Shown here: piece after piece, positions 1 through 6,208 of the stretch
Position numbering within the stretch: position 1 is the first letter of the stretch
Layout of the letters: each line of letters opens with the position of its first letter
Assembly: GCA_003506995.1 (NCBI GenBank)
Contig: DNXB01000227.1
Span: forward strand, 1-8,348
From: Verrucomicrobiales bacterium
GTDB taxonomy: Bacteria; Verrucomicrobiota; Verrucomicrobiia; Verrucomicrobiales; Verrucomicrobiaceae
Reading direction: 5' to 3'
Length of the DNA stretch: 8,348 nucleotides
The notes under the pieces: generated by a model
What the model was told of the DNA's origin: nothing
Seen by the model: only the letters and a program-made list of their open reading frames with translations
Databases searched by the model: none
Position numbers and translations under genes: made by a program

Positions 1-805
1 GCTCCGCCGCGACGTGGCCCACGTCCAGCTTCCCGGCCAGTTCGCTCATCGGCGCGGCATTGAGGAAAGTCGCGTTCAGCGCTAGATAGAGCACGGTGAC
101 GAGCAGCGTGCCGAGCGCGATGGCCTTCGGCACGTTGCGCTGCGGATTGCGTATCTCGCCAACGATGTAAGTGGCCGCGTTCCAGCCCGCATACGAGTAC
201 ATCACATACACCAGACTCACCGCGAAGGGTCTGCTGGTGATCAGCTTCACATCATCCGCCGCCGGCGTGAAGCGCACCGCTTGTCCGGTCGCCAGCCAAT
301 AGCCCGCGCCAATGAACACGCAAATGAGCGTCACCTTGAGCCACGTCGCGGTGTTTTGAAACCGGGCGGCCACATGGATGCCGCCCACATGCACCAGCGT
401 GATGATCCACACCATGACGAGCGACCACGTCGTCGCCGGCGCGTGCGGAAAGATGGTGGAGAAGTATTTGCCGAAGGCCATCGCCGCCAGCGCGATGGGC
501 GCGGCAAAACCGACGGTGATCGACAGCCAGCCGGAGAGAAAGCCGACCGCCGGATGAAAAATGCGCGAGAGGAAATGATACTCGCCGCCGGAACGTGGCA
601 GCGCTGCCGCCAGCTCGCCATAGCACACCGCGCCGCAAAACGCGCACACGCCGCCGACCAGCCATAGCATCATGATCGTGAAGCCAGAGGGCAGATCGCC
701 CACCTGAAATCCCAGCGAGGTAAAGACCCCGGTGCCGATCATGTTCGCCACCACCACCGCCGTGGCCGTGATCAGCGAGATTCCCTGTGCGCGTGCGGTG
801 CTCAT
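1..805 (-). CDS. APC-superfamily amino acid permease, C-terminus cut off by window edge
   Basis: Inner-membrane transporter of the amino acid/polyamine/organocation family, which moves amino acids by symport or exchange; the substrate cannot be told here. The 268 visible codons are strongly hydrophobic. TM1 (about residues 11-31) carries the G-T-G motif (24-26) of the unwound substrate-binding helix. The cytoplasmic loop P-R-S-G-G-E-Y (70-76) after TM2 is typical of the family. The TM6 region S-Y-A-G-W-N-A (204-210) is followed by G-E-I-R-N-P-Q-R-N-V-P-K-A-I (216-229), another family hallmark. About seven of the usual twelve helices are present; the remainder lies beyond base 1. The ATG at 805 is the only usable start: an in-frame TGA lies 33 bases upstream with no ATG, GTG or TTG between. 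No Shine-Dalgarno sequence is visible. The gene is divergent from the next one. The family call is secure from the motifs. Confidence 0.93.
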   Translation of the reverse strand, partial: MSTARAQGISLITATAVVVANMIGTGVFTSLGFQVGDLPSGFTIMMLWLVGGVCAFCGAVCYGELAAALPRSGGEYHFLSRIFHPAVGFLSGWLSITVGFAAPIALAAMAFGKYFSTIFPHAPATTWSLVMVWIITLVHVGGIHVAARFQNTATWLKVTLICVFIGAGYWLATGQAVRFTPAADDVKLITSRPFAVSLVYVMYSYAGWNAATYIVGEIRNPQRNVPKAIALGTLLVTVLYLALNATFLNAAPMSELAGKLDVGHVAAE

Positions 806-1015
806 GGGCGCGATGGCTAAACGCTGCCCACTGGTGCGTCAACCACAGGGAAACGAAGCTGCTTTCGGCCCTTGATCCCAGTTCTGCTTCTGATGCCACT
901 GCGCAGTTATCCCAGCAGCGGCATGGGCGCCGGATTCGAGGTGGCGAAACAAGCTTTAGCCCAAATGAATCAAGATTTGGCGGCTCAAAACGGCGCGTTG
1001 GATATTATCATAATT
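806..1015. other. Divergent intergenic region between permease and HEAGH protein
   Basis: This 210-base gap separates two outward-facing genes and should hold both promoters. On the plus strand a weak promoter-like pair can be drawn: TTGGCG (977-982), an 18-base spacer and GATATT (1001-1006). It sits in a sharply AT-rich patch (1001-1030) that contrasts with the GC-rich surroundings, and would give a leaderless or nearly leaderless transcript for the start at 1016. The reading frame stays open upstream to a TTG at 872, so a longer N-terminus is possible. I see no small gene, RNA or terminator here. Confidence 0.35.
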
Positions 1016-1549
1016 ATGAAATATACAATACTTCCCCCGCTGCTTTGTGTCGTTTTGCTCCTTGTTTTTCAGGGTCTGGAGTCGGTGCAGTCCGAGTCCA
1101 TCTCCTTGGAGTCCACCTATGGCAGCCTGCAGCATGCGGCCATTCATGAGGCCGGCCACATGGTGGCCGCGCAGACCCTGGGATTCACCGTTCAAGCGGC
1201 CAAAATTGAGCAGCATTACAAGCGTGGAATAGGCAAGTACTGGAAGGGAGTCGTGCATCTGCGGCTGCCAGCCAAGCCCTCCTCTGGCAGCCCGGCGGTC
1301 GCCAAGCTGGGTGGCAGCATCGCCGAGTTCTTCATCGACAAAACGTCCCAGGCATTCCATGTCCCCAGCTATAAAAAAATCGACATCCAGAGGCTCAAGA
1401 TCAGCAAAACAGATCAGGTGTCCGAGAAGGATCTGGGGACCATGAGCCTGAAAGCGGCGCGACAGGAAGCCTATGGCAGTCTCGCCGGGAATTCTGAGCG
1501 GCTGCAAAAAGTTTACGAGCACCTGCTGAAACACCATTCCTACCCCTGA
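1016..1549 (+). CDS. Secreted or anchored HEAGH-motif protein, M41 (FtsH)-peptidase-like, no ATPase domain
   Basis: Probable zinc metallopeptidase-like protein of 177 residues. Residues 1-25 form a signal peptide or membrane anchor: K at position 2, then a hydrophobic core L-P-P-L-L-C-V-V-L-L-L-V-F. The motif A-A-I-H-E-A-G-H (41-48) matches the A-x-H-E-A-G-H zinc site of M41 peptidases, followed by an M41-like stretch (M-V-A-A-Q-T-L-G-F). Further on, L-G-G-S-I-A-E-F-F (98-106) resembles the FtsH helix L-x-G-R-x-A-E-E. D123 in K-I-D-I-Q-R-L is a candidate third zinc ligand, by analogy with the FtsH S-N-D-L aspartate. There is no AAA+ domain, and FtsH itself is far longer. I chose ATG 1016 because it begins the hydrophobic signal; the frame is also open from TTG 872, which would add 48 residues. 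Substrate and partner are unknown. The HEAGH motif is clear; peptidase activity is inferred. Confidence 0.72.
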   Translation: MKYTILPPLLCVVLLLVFQGLESVQSESISLESTYGSLQHAAIHEAGHMVAAQTLGFTVQAAKIEQHYKRGIGKYWKGVVHLRLPAKPSSGSPAVAKLGGSIAEFFIDKTSQAFHVPSYKKIDIQRLKISKTDQVSEKDLGTMSLKAARQEAYGSLAGNSERLQKVYEHLLKHHSYP

Positions 1550-1561
1550 GCGGGTTGGGAT

Positions 1562-1579
1562 GGGGCGGCACCGCGCCCC
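1562..1579 (+). terminator. GC-rich hairpin after the HEAGH gene, possible terminator
   Basis: GGGGCG (1562-1567) pairs perfectly with CGCCCC (1574-1579) across a six-base loop, starting 13 bases after the stop codon at 1549. Only two T residues follow, so it lacks the U tract of a classical intrinsic terminator. The position fits a transcript 3' end, but it could equally be one more dyad of the palindrome-rich gap downstream. Confidence 0.35.
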
Positions 1580-1641
1580 TTCGTGATGGTGCATGCTTGT
1601 CACAAACAGCAGCGGCATGACTGTGTTACTGAGGCGTTTGA

Positions 1642-1722
1642 ATGCCGGGCGAAGCGAGCCTCGTACGGATGCCGGGCGGCTAAAAAGCCGCTTGTGGGCC
1701 ACAGGAATGCGGATTCATTCCC
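1642..1722. repeat. Palindrome-rich, REP-like intergenic segment
   Basis: Several short dyads are packed into about 80 bases just before the next start codon. The decamer ATGCCGGGCG occurs twice (1642-1651 and 1669-1678), 27 bases apart. Inverted repeats include CGAG-C-CTCG (1655-1663), GCGGCT-AAAA-AGCCGC (1676-1691, a perfect 6-bp stem with a 4-base loop), TGTGG-G-CCACA (1693-1703) and GGAATG-CGGATT-CATTCC (1704-1721). The density suggests a REP-type or MITE-like dispersed element, but no second copy is in the window, so repetition in the genome is inferred. The last hairpin ends three bases before ATG 1725 and could affect translation initiation. Confidence 0.4.
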
Positions 1723-1724
1723 TC

Positions 1725-2141
1725 ATGAAAACGACATCTCCATACTTGACCAAGGCGGCGATGATCCTCGCCGCGCTGTTTGTGCCCGCCACCGCATGGT
1801 GGATAAGCTGGAATCACCAAGAGTCCGCCAAACAGGCGGAACATGCCCGGGCCGCGAATGAGAAGCCGCAAGAGGTCCAAAAGTGGCAGGAGAAGATTGG
1901 GCAACAGAGCGGAATTCTCCAGAAGACAATTCAGGAGGCAGGCACCATCGAAGCCTTCGCAAAACCACGTTCGCTGAACACCTGGAACGGCCCGACCGAT
2001 CCCGACCACGTCTGGCACGAGCAACGGCGGCGGGCGAACCAAACGCTGATGCAGCACGGCCTGCCTGCGCTGGACAAACAGGGTTCTCTCCCAGACAGCC
2101 CTGCGTTGCCCCAGGCTCCACGCGTGGGCGGGCAAAAATAA
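1725..2141 (+). CDS. Small membrane-anchored hypothetical protein with helical charged region
   Basis: I do not recognise this 138-residue protein. Residues 1-9 are polar with a lysine at 2 and another at 10. A hydrophobic stretch A-A-M-I-L-A-A-L-F-V-P-A-T-A-W-W-I (11-27) forms one membrane segment or uncleaved signal anchor. Residues 32-75 are rich in E, K, Q and A and probably helical, possibly coiled coil. The tail (about 112-138) is rich in P, G and D and probably disordered. The predicted topology is N-in with most of the protein outside the membrane. ATG 1725 is preferred because it directly starts the basic-plus-hydrophobic segment; the frame is open back to 1593, but that extension runs through the palindromic repeat segment. 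No Shine-Dalgarno is visible. It lies on the same strand as the HEAGH gene 175 bases upstream, so co-transcription is possible but not shown. Confidence 0.6.
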   Translation: MKTTSPYLTKAAMILAALFVPATAWWISWNHQESAKQAEHARAANEKPQEVQKWQEKIGQQSGILQKTIQEAGTIEAFAKPRSLNTWNGPTDPDHVWHEQRRRANQTLMQHGLPALDKQGSLPDSPALPQAPRVGGQK

Positions 2142-2162
2142 ACAGACATTCATCCTGGCCAC

Positions 2163-2181
2163 CACGGTTCCGTTGACCGTG
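2163..2181. terminator. Hairpin between convergent genes, possible bidirectional terminator
   Basis: CACGGT (2163-2168) and ACCGTG (2176-2181) form a perfect 6-bp stem with a seven-base loop, inside the 88-base gap between two convergent stop codons (2141 plus, 2230 minus). The location suits a shared terminator, but no T-run follows on either strand. This is the only notable structure I see in the gap. Confidence 0.3.
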
Positions 2182-2229
2182 CGGATTCAATGTCGGTGTG
2201 AATCAAATCTACGACAAGGTCGCACAGTC

Positions 2230-3102
2230 TCAGTGCGCCTTCAGCTTCCGGCCAAAATGAACCTCAAAGTACACGCCGAGTGAATCAGCCAGCGCCCTGG
2301 CAAAGCGGCGCTGGAATTCTGGTGTTTCCCTCACGTTGTACCAAGGGCACTCCACCTGAATCGCGCTCACCGTGCCCCCATCGCGGGAGCCATGAGCGGC
2401 GATGTCATAGACGCCGCTGAAGTAACCTGCCAGAACGCCGGGATATGACTTGGTCGGACTCGGCAGGCAGCGAAAACCGCGAAACTCCAGCAATCCGCCG
2501 AGGCTCTGCGGGCCGCGCACCAGCTCCGCAAAGCTCTGCGGTGAGCGCTTGTCCAGGTCGCGAATGCTCGTGCTGGCGATCAGCGCAGCATTCGCATTCA
2601 ATTCGGCGTCGCTCGCCTTCAGTTGCTCGCCTTTGATCAAATAACCCAGCTCCACCCGCTGTTCGATGTGACGGTGGCCGTGAATGTCCAGCAGCAGGCC
2701 GTAGCCGTGCTTCTTCATCACCGTTTCACAGGCTTTCTTGGCGCCATCATGAAAGCGATGCCACGCCGCCTCCGCCGTCGGCTCGCCCTGCGCCGCCTCT
2801 TTGAGATCACGATTGGGATCGAGCCGCGAACGGTGCAGGCGGGCGAAAATCGCATGCGGTTTGCCACCATAGCGCGACTCCAGCTCCTCGATGATCATCT
2901 CGGACAGCGGCGCGGTGTTGGCATCCATGCCCGTGACGCCGTAGCGCCGCGCCAGCACGTTGTCCGGCTTCAAGGTGCCGCCGTGCGGCACGGTGAGGAT
3001 GATCGGCAGCGTGCCGGCGCGCACCTCGATGAGTTGTTCAAGCGCGGGCGTCTGCGCGTGAAGCGTGGCAGCCAGAAACAGAGAAAAAAACAGCGTGCGC
3101 AT
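2230..3102 (-). CDS. Secreted N-formylglutamate amidohydrolase-family protein
   Basis: A 290-residue member of the N-formylglutamate amidohydrolase (FGase) family, zinc-dependent enzymes related to carboxypeptidase-like folds that hydrolyse N-formyl-L-glutamate or similar amides. Family motifs appear in order: P-H-G-G (39-42), D-A-N-T (60-63), R-L-H-R-S-R-L-D-P-N-R (88-98), D-I-H-G-H (139-143), and a late acidic site I-Q-V-E (248-251). The first three motifs and D-I-H-G-H carry the expected metal and substrate residues. Residues 1-16 are a clear Sec signal peptide (M-R-T-L-F-F-S-L-F-L..., cleavage after L-H-A), placing the enzyme outside the cytoplasm. That is unlike histidine-degradation HutG-type enzymes, and no hut gene lies nearby, so the substrate is probably another amide or a carboxylated polymer. 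ATG 3102 directly starts the signal peptide. The gene is divergent from the beta-propeller gene. Family call good; exact reaction uncertain. Confidence 0.85.
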   Translation of the reverse strand: MRTLFFSLFLAATLHAQTPALEQLIEVRAGTLPIILTVPHGGTLKPDNVLARRYGVTGMDANTAPLSEMIIEELESRYGGKPHAIFARLHRSRLDPNRDLKEAAQGEPTAEAAWHRFHDGAKKACETVMKKHGYGLLLDIHGHRHIEQRVELGYLIKGEQLKASDAELNANAALIASTSIRDLDKRSPQSFAELVRGPQSLGGLLEFRGFRCLPSPTKSYPGVLAGYFSGVYDIAAHGSRDGGTVSAIQVECPWYNVRETPEFQRRFARALADSLGVYFEVHFGRKLKAH

Positions 3103-3156
3103 GGTGATTCGCAGTGAAAGACAGTTCGGCGCCGCTTGTCACGTTTTTTCTCGCTC
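3103..3156. promoter_or_regulatory. Short divergent promoter region between FGase-like and beta-propeller genes
   Basis: Only 54 bases separate the two opposite starts, so the promoters must overlap or extend into the coding ends. It contains a T6 run (3144-3149). I cannot draw convincing -35/-10 pairs or a Shine-Dalgarno for either gene. The role as a shared control region is inferred from geometry alone. Confidence 0.3.
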
Positions 3157-4455
3157 ATGATCTCCCGCATCCTCCTTTCGCTTCTTGTTCTGACCTCCGT
3201 CTCCAACGCCGGCCACTGGCCTGAATGGCGCGGCCCCTCGGCCCAAGGCCAGGCCAGCGCCTCCGGCCTGCCTGAAACGTGGAGCGAGACGAGCAATGTC
3301 GCGTGGAAGACACCGCTTCCAGGTCGCGGCCACTCCACACCCGTGATGTGGGGCGATCATATCTGGCTCACCACCGCGATTGAAAAAGCCGCTACACCTG
3401 AGGAAGCCAAACGCCGCCTCGAATCGAACACCGGTGACCAACCGCTCGTCGTTCTCTCCTCCGTGAGCCTGCGTGCTGTGTGCGTGGATCGAAATAGCGG
3501 CAAAATCCTCCACGACATCGAACTGCTGAACGTCAAAGACCCGCAGTGGGCGCATCAGCTCAACAGCTACGCCTCCCCAACGCCCGTGCTCGAAGCAGGC
3601 CGCCTCTACGCGCACTTCGGCTCGTTTGGCACCGTGGCGCTCGACACCAAGACGCTGAAAGTTCTGTGGAAGAACGAAGAACTGAACGTCATGCACGAAA
3701 ACGGCCCCGGCTCCACCGTCGTGCTGCATGGCGATCGCTTGATCGCGCATTTCGACGGCAGCGATCAGCAGTTCATCGCCGCCTTCGACAAGAACACCGG
3801 CAAACTCGCGTGGAAGACAGCTCGCAGCGGCGAGATGGACCCACGCGCACAGCAACGCAAAGCCTACGGCACGCCGCTTATCGTCAATGTGAACGGCCAG
3901 CCCCAAGTCGTCAGCTCCGCCGCCAACAACATCTATGGCTACGATCCGCAGAGCGGCCAAGAGCTGTGGAAGATTCACTACGGCGAACTCGGCTTCTCCA
4001 TGTCCACCGTGCCTGTCGCTGACGACCAGCAGATCTATTTCAGCACCGCTTTTGGCAAATCAGCCGTCATCGCGCTCAAACACGCCGGTGTGAAGACGCC
4101 CGAGGTCGCATGGCGCAACAACAAGAACGCTCCCAAGATGTGCTCGCCCGTGCTGCACAACGGCCTGCTCTTTTACGTCGATGACGGCGGCATCGTGAGC
4201 TGTGTGGACGTGAAAACCGGCGAGGCATTCTACCGCGAACGCATCGGCGGCAAGTTCAGCGCCTCACCAATCCTCGCTGACGGCAAGCTTTACTTCGCCA
4301 GCCGCGAAGGTGTCGTCACCGTCATCGCCGCCGCCAAGGAATTCAAAATCCTCTCCCAAAACACCCTCGACGGCTCCCTCATGGCCAGCCCCGTCGCCGA
4401 CGGCAGCGCCCTGTTCCTCCGCACGGACAAGGCGCTGTACAAGATCGGGAAGTGA
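3157..4455 (+). CDS. Secreted PQQ-like beta-propeller repeat protein
   Basis: A 432-residue exported propeller protein. Residues 1-18 are a Sec signal (M-I-S-R-I-L-L-S-L-L-V-L..., cleavage after S-N-A). The mature part starts with W-P-E-W-R-G-P, common in planctomycete and verrucomicrobial PQQ-like proteins. Blade signatures repeat: D-x-x-[ST]-G-[KQE]-type turns at 111, 211, 263 and 351 (with a degenerate one at 163), commonly followed by a W/Y-K/R strand. P-V/P-I strand starts preceded by S/T/V lie near 60, 140, 238, 283, 329, 369 and 410. These spacings suggest seven or eight blades. PQQ-dependent dehydrogenases are longer and carry a tryptophan-docking and Cys-Cys active site, which I do not see, so this is more likely a binding or scaffold protein related in fold to BamB than a dehydrogenase. 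ATG 3157 is chosen over TTG 3136 because it begins the signal peptide. Confidence 0.88.
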   Translation: MISRILLSLLVLTSVSNAGHWPEWRGPSAQGQASASGLPETWSETSNVAWKTPLPGRGHSTPVMWGDHIWLTTAIEKAATPEEAKRRLESNTGDQPLVVLSSVSLRAVCVDRNSGKILHDIELLNVKDPQWAHQLNSYASPTPVLEAGRLYAHFGSFGTVALDTKTLKVLWKNEELNVMHENGPGSTVVLHGDRLIAHFDGSDQQFIAAFDKNTGKLAWKTARSGEMDPRAQQRKAYGTPLIVNVNGQPQVVSSAANNIYGYDPQSGQELWKIHYGELGFSMSTVPVADDQQIYFSTAFGKSAVIALKHAGVKTPEVAWRNNKNAPKMCSPVLHNGLLFYVDDGGIVSCVDVKTGEAFYRERIGGKFSASPILADGKLYFASREGVVTVIAAAKEFKILSQNTLDGSLMASPVADGSALFLRTDKALYKIGK

Positions 4456-4470
4456 GTCGGTCCATCGTGA

Positions 4471-4507
4471 TGCTTGCGCGATGCGGCGCGATGCATAGCT
4501 TTGCGTC
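4471..4507 (+). promoter_or_regulatory. Candidate promoter/operator of toxin-antitoxin operon 1
   Basis: The heptamer TGCTTGC (4471-4477) lies 37 bases before the antitoxin start, the same offset as in the second operon. It contains TTGCGC (4474-4479) as a weak -35; 16 bases on is TAGCTT (4496-4501) as a weak -10, which would place the transcript start at or near the ATG. Each element alone is poor (about three of six consensus bases); the support is the positional match between the two copies. Confidence 0.35.
4476..4494 (+). repeat. Two direct 9-base repeats, possible antitoxin operator
   Basis: GCGCGATGC occurs at 4476-4484 and 4486-4494, and a related GTGATGC ends at 4473. The three GATGC cores are 11 and 10 bases apart, about one helical turn, so a bound protein would meet them on one face of the DNA. 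They sit between the candidate -35 and -10 elements, as expected for autoregulation by an antitoxin or toxin-antitoxin complex. The second operon lacks the same repeat, which weakens the idea. Confidence 0.4.
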
Positions 4508-4759
4508 ATGACGACAGTGGCTCAAATTGAAGACTCCATCCGAACTCTTCCGCCCGAAAGATTCCTGGAGCTTCTGGGATGGATGAACGAACACCATCTG
4601 GAGGTGCTGCGGGAGCAGAATGAGGGCTATGAGTCACCTGAACTCGAAGCCGAGATGCTCAAGGCTCTCGACAGCCCGCGACTGCCAATCACGGATGAGC
4701 TTTACGAAGGCATCCGCCAGCGCTGGCGTGATAAAAAGACGGCCCGTGAATCATGCTGA
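4508..4759 (+). CDS. Antitoxin of type II toxin-antitoxin pair, copy 1
   Basis: An 83-residue acidic protein that should neutralise the ParE/RelE-like toxin encoded immediately downstream. The N-terminus (M-T-T-V-A-Q-I-E-D, then L-P-P-E-R-F-L-E-L-L-G-W-M) resembles small addiction-module antitoxins that begin with a short helical V-x-Q-I-E-x-A-I-x-x-L-P segment. The C-terminal half has the conserved E-S-P-E-L-E-A-E (42-49) and ends in a basic helix with I-R-Q-R-W (69-73), probably the toxin-wrapping part. No helix-turn-helix or ribbon-helix-helix is obvious by eye. Its stop overlaps the toxin start by seven bases, indicating translational coupling. It is about 54% identical by hand alignment (39 of 72 positions) to the antitoxin at 6314. 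No Shine-Dalgarno is seen. Confidence 0.82.
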   Translation: MTTVAQIEDSIRTLPPERFLELLGWMNEHHLEVLREQNEGYESPELEAEMLKALDSPRLPITDELYEGIRQRWRDKKTARESC

Positions 4760-5085
4760 AGTCCGAAATTGGGACGGAGGCTCTGCGGGATCTTGATCTG
4801 CAATACGAGTGGTATGCGGACAAGGCAGATGAAGATGTTGCCGAGCTCTACTTGCGGGCTTTTCACGAGACCAAAGAGCTGCTCTGCCACCAATCTGATC
4901 TCGGGCGCATCCGCAAGTTTCGTGACCGGCGTCTGGCGAAGCTCCGTTCTTATCGCATTGAGGGATCGTTTGAGAAGCACCTCATTTTCTACCGCGTTGA
5001 AGACGACACACTGGTCGTCTTCCGCGTTCTTCACGGCGTGCGTGATCTCCCCCGGCGGCTTCTGGAACCGCCGGGAGCAGAGTGA
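4753..5085 (+). CDS. ParE/RelE-superfamily toxin, copy 1
   Basis: A 110-residue toxin of the ParE/RelE fold, forming a type II TA module with the overlapping antitoxin. The diagnostic C-terminal strand block reads H-L-I-F-Y-R-V (76-82), then V-F-R-V-L-H-G-V-R-D-L (89-99), matching the ParE pattern 'IFYR ... ILRVLHGARDL'. The segment S-D-L-G-R-I-R (48-54) matches the 'GR..' loop before the central strands. ParE toxins act on DNA gyrase and RelE toxins cleave mRNA on the ribosome; the motif style favours ParE, but the target cannot be fixed from sequence. From residue 48 on, 44 of 63 positions are identical to the toxin at 6553, while the N-terminal halves differ much more. The stop is only seven bases from the stop of the convergent SGNH gene. 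Nothing suggests it is broken. Confidence 0.87.
   Translation: MLKSEIGTEALRDLDLQYEWYADKADEDVAELYLRAFHETKELLCHQSDLGRIRKFRDRRLAKLRSYRIEGSFEKHLIFYRVEDDTLVVFRVLHGVRDLPRRLLEPPGAE
5051..5075. terminator. Strong hairpin inside the toxin 3' end, possible terminator
   Basis: CCCGGCGG (5051-5058) and CCGCCGGG (5068-5075) form a perfect 8-bp GC stem with a nine-base loop. It lies within the last codons of toxin 1, ten to thirty bases before the convergent stops at 5085 and 5093. No T-run follows on either strand. The same protein stretch in toxin 2 uses codons that do not form this stem, so the hairpin is not forced by the protein sequence. A transcript-end role is inferred. Confidence 0.3.
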
Positions 5086-5092
5086 AGCACGA

Positions 5093-6208
5093 TCACTTCA
5101 GCGCCTCACGCAGCACTGGCTCAAACACGTCTGCCTGACGCATGAAGCCGAGGTCAGTGGCGTGGGAGGCATCGTTCGCGCCTTCGGCGTCGGTGCCGTA
5201 AAGCGCGTCGCCGCTGATGTAGTAGAGATTTGCCACGTTCTCGGCCTTGAGCTGCTCGTAGGCGGCTTTCAATGCGGCGTGGTTGTCGTCGTGAAACTTC
5301 GCCTTTGCTGGAGTGATCCAGGAGTTCGTGAAGCGACGGTCTTCGACGAGGATGATCGGCGTGGCGGCATGCTTGGAGCGCAGTTGCTTCACCAGCGGCA
5401 CGCATTTGGCCGTCACATCGGCCGGACCCATGTTCGGGCAGCAGTCGATGACGATGGCGGCGGCATCGAGCTCGTTGATCAGATCACCCACGGCGGCGTC
5501 CATGCGTCCGTTGCCGGAGAAACCGATGTTGATGACCGGACGATCCAAACGACGGCCCAAGATGGCCGTGTGAACCATGCCGGGCCGCGAGGCGTTCGCG
5601 CCATGCGTGATCGAGGTGCCGTAAAACACAATCGGCTTCTCGCGCGGGGCCTGGCCTTCAAACTTCGCGCCCGCTGGCACGCCGATCTCCAGTTTCTCGA
5701 TGCCGTTGTAGAGCGGCAGGTAGGCGGCGAATTCATGCTCGCCCGGAGCCAGATCGCTGATCAAAACGACCTCCACATGCTGCGCCGCCGGTTTCGGGCA
5801 AGCGACCCAGCGCCACTGGCCTTTGTCATCACGCGCATACAGATCAAGGCCGCTTACACCGGTCGCCGGCATCGCGGGCAGGGCCAGATTCGCTTTCGCG
5901 AGGTCGTAGCGGCAATAAATCGCCTTCGCGTCCGTCTTGAAGCGCACCATCATGCCCGCGCTGTCACGGCTCAGGCTCCAAACGGCGGGCGTCACCGTCT
6001 TCTCCGCCTTCGCCGGGAAACGGTCAAACCAGCGCTTCCGCTCCTGATCCCCCCAGCCACGGCCTTCGACACCCCAGGTCGTCACATCATGCCATTGCGC
6101 ATCGGCAGGAACCGCCGGGCCTTTCGGTTTGGCCGGAGCCTTGGGCGCGGCGGTTTGAGCGAACAGCGAGGCGCTGACAAGGAAGGCGAGGAGGATGGCT
6201 GGTTTCAT
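5093..6208 (-). CDS. Secreted SGNH/GDSL-family hydrolase with N-terminal GxDLY domain
   Basis: A 371-residue exported esterase-like hydrolase. Residues 1-18 are a signal peptide (M-K-P-A-I-L-L-A-F-L..., cleavage after L-F-A), followed by an Ala/Pro/Lys linker to about 36. Residues 40-185 form a beta-rich N-terminal domain with the G-L-D-L-Y motif (120-124) of the GxDLY domain that precedes SGNH domains. The catalytic domain has block I G-T-S-I-T-H (197-202, nucleophile S199), block II N-I-G-F-S-G-N-G (227-234), block III C-C-P-N-M (256-260, N259 as oxyanion residue) and block V D-A-S-H (346-349, D346 and H349 completing the triad). Such proteins often deacylate carbohydrates; the exact substrate is unknown. 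ATG 6208 is chosen because it starts the signal peptide; the frame runs open to 6409, but that would overlap the divergent antitoxin gene. The gene lies between two paralogous TA operons. Confidence 0.9.
   Translation of the reverse strand: MKPAILLAFLVSASLFAQTAAPKAPAKPKGPAVPADAQWHDVTTWGVEGRGWGDQERKRWFDRFPAKAEKTVTPAVWSLSRDSAGMMVRFKTDAKAIYCRYDLAKANLALPAMPATGVSGLDLYARDDKGQWRWVACPKPAAQHVEVVLISDLAPGEHEFAAYLPLYNGIEKLEIGVPAGAKFEGQAPREKPIVFYGTSITHGANASRPGMVHTAILGRRLDRPVINIGFSGNGRMDAAVGDLINELDAAAIVIDCCPNMGPADVTAKCVPLVKQLRSKHAATPIILVEDRRFTNSWITPAKAKFHDDNHAALKAAYEQLKAENVANLYYISGDALYGTDAEGANDASHATDLGFMRQADVFEPVLREALK

Noticed and set aside
252..899. A 215-codon minus-strand frame overlapping the permease
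   Set aside because: It is the permease gene read in the wrong frame: His/Arg/Gly-rich, with none of the transmembrane pattern seen in the frame starting at 805.
956..1702. A 248-codon minus-strand frame opposite the HEAGH gene
   Set aside because: The plus strand carries the HEAGH motif and signal segment; the minus frame runs through the palindromic gap and shows no family motif.
3081..3149. A7 (in the FGase-like gene) and T6 runs near the divergent starts, as possible phase-variation tracts
   Set aside because: The runs are short, both genes are in frame, and runs of this length occur by chance in hydrophobic signal-peptide codons such as Phe-Phe.
3139..3978. A 279-codon minus-strand frame opposite the beta-propeller gene
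   Set aside because: It is antisense to a gene with a clear signal peptide and repeated blade motifs; no domain is visible in it.
4466..4494. GATGC repeats as a small CRISPR-like or iteron array
   Set aside because: The units are only 5 to 9 bases at 10 to 11 base spacing, and no cas or replication gene is present; a local operator is the more modest reading.
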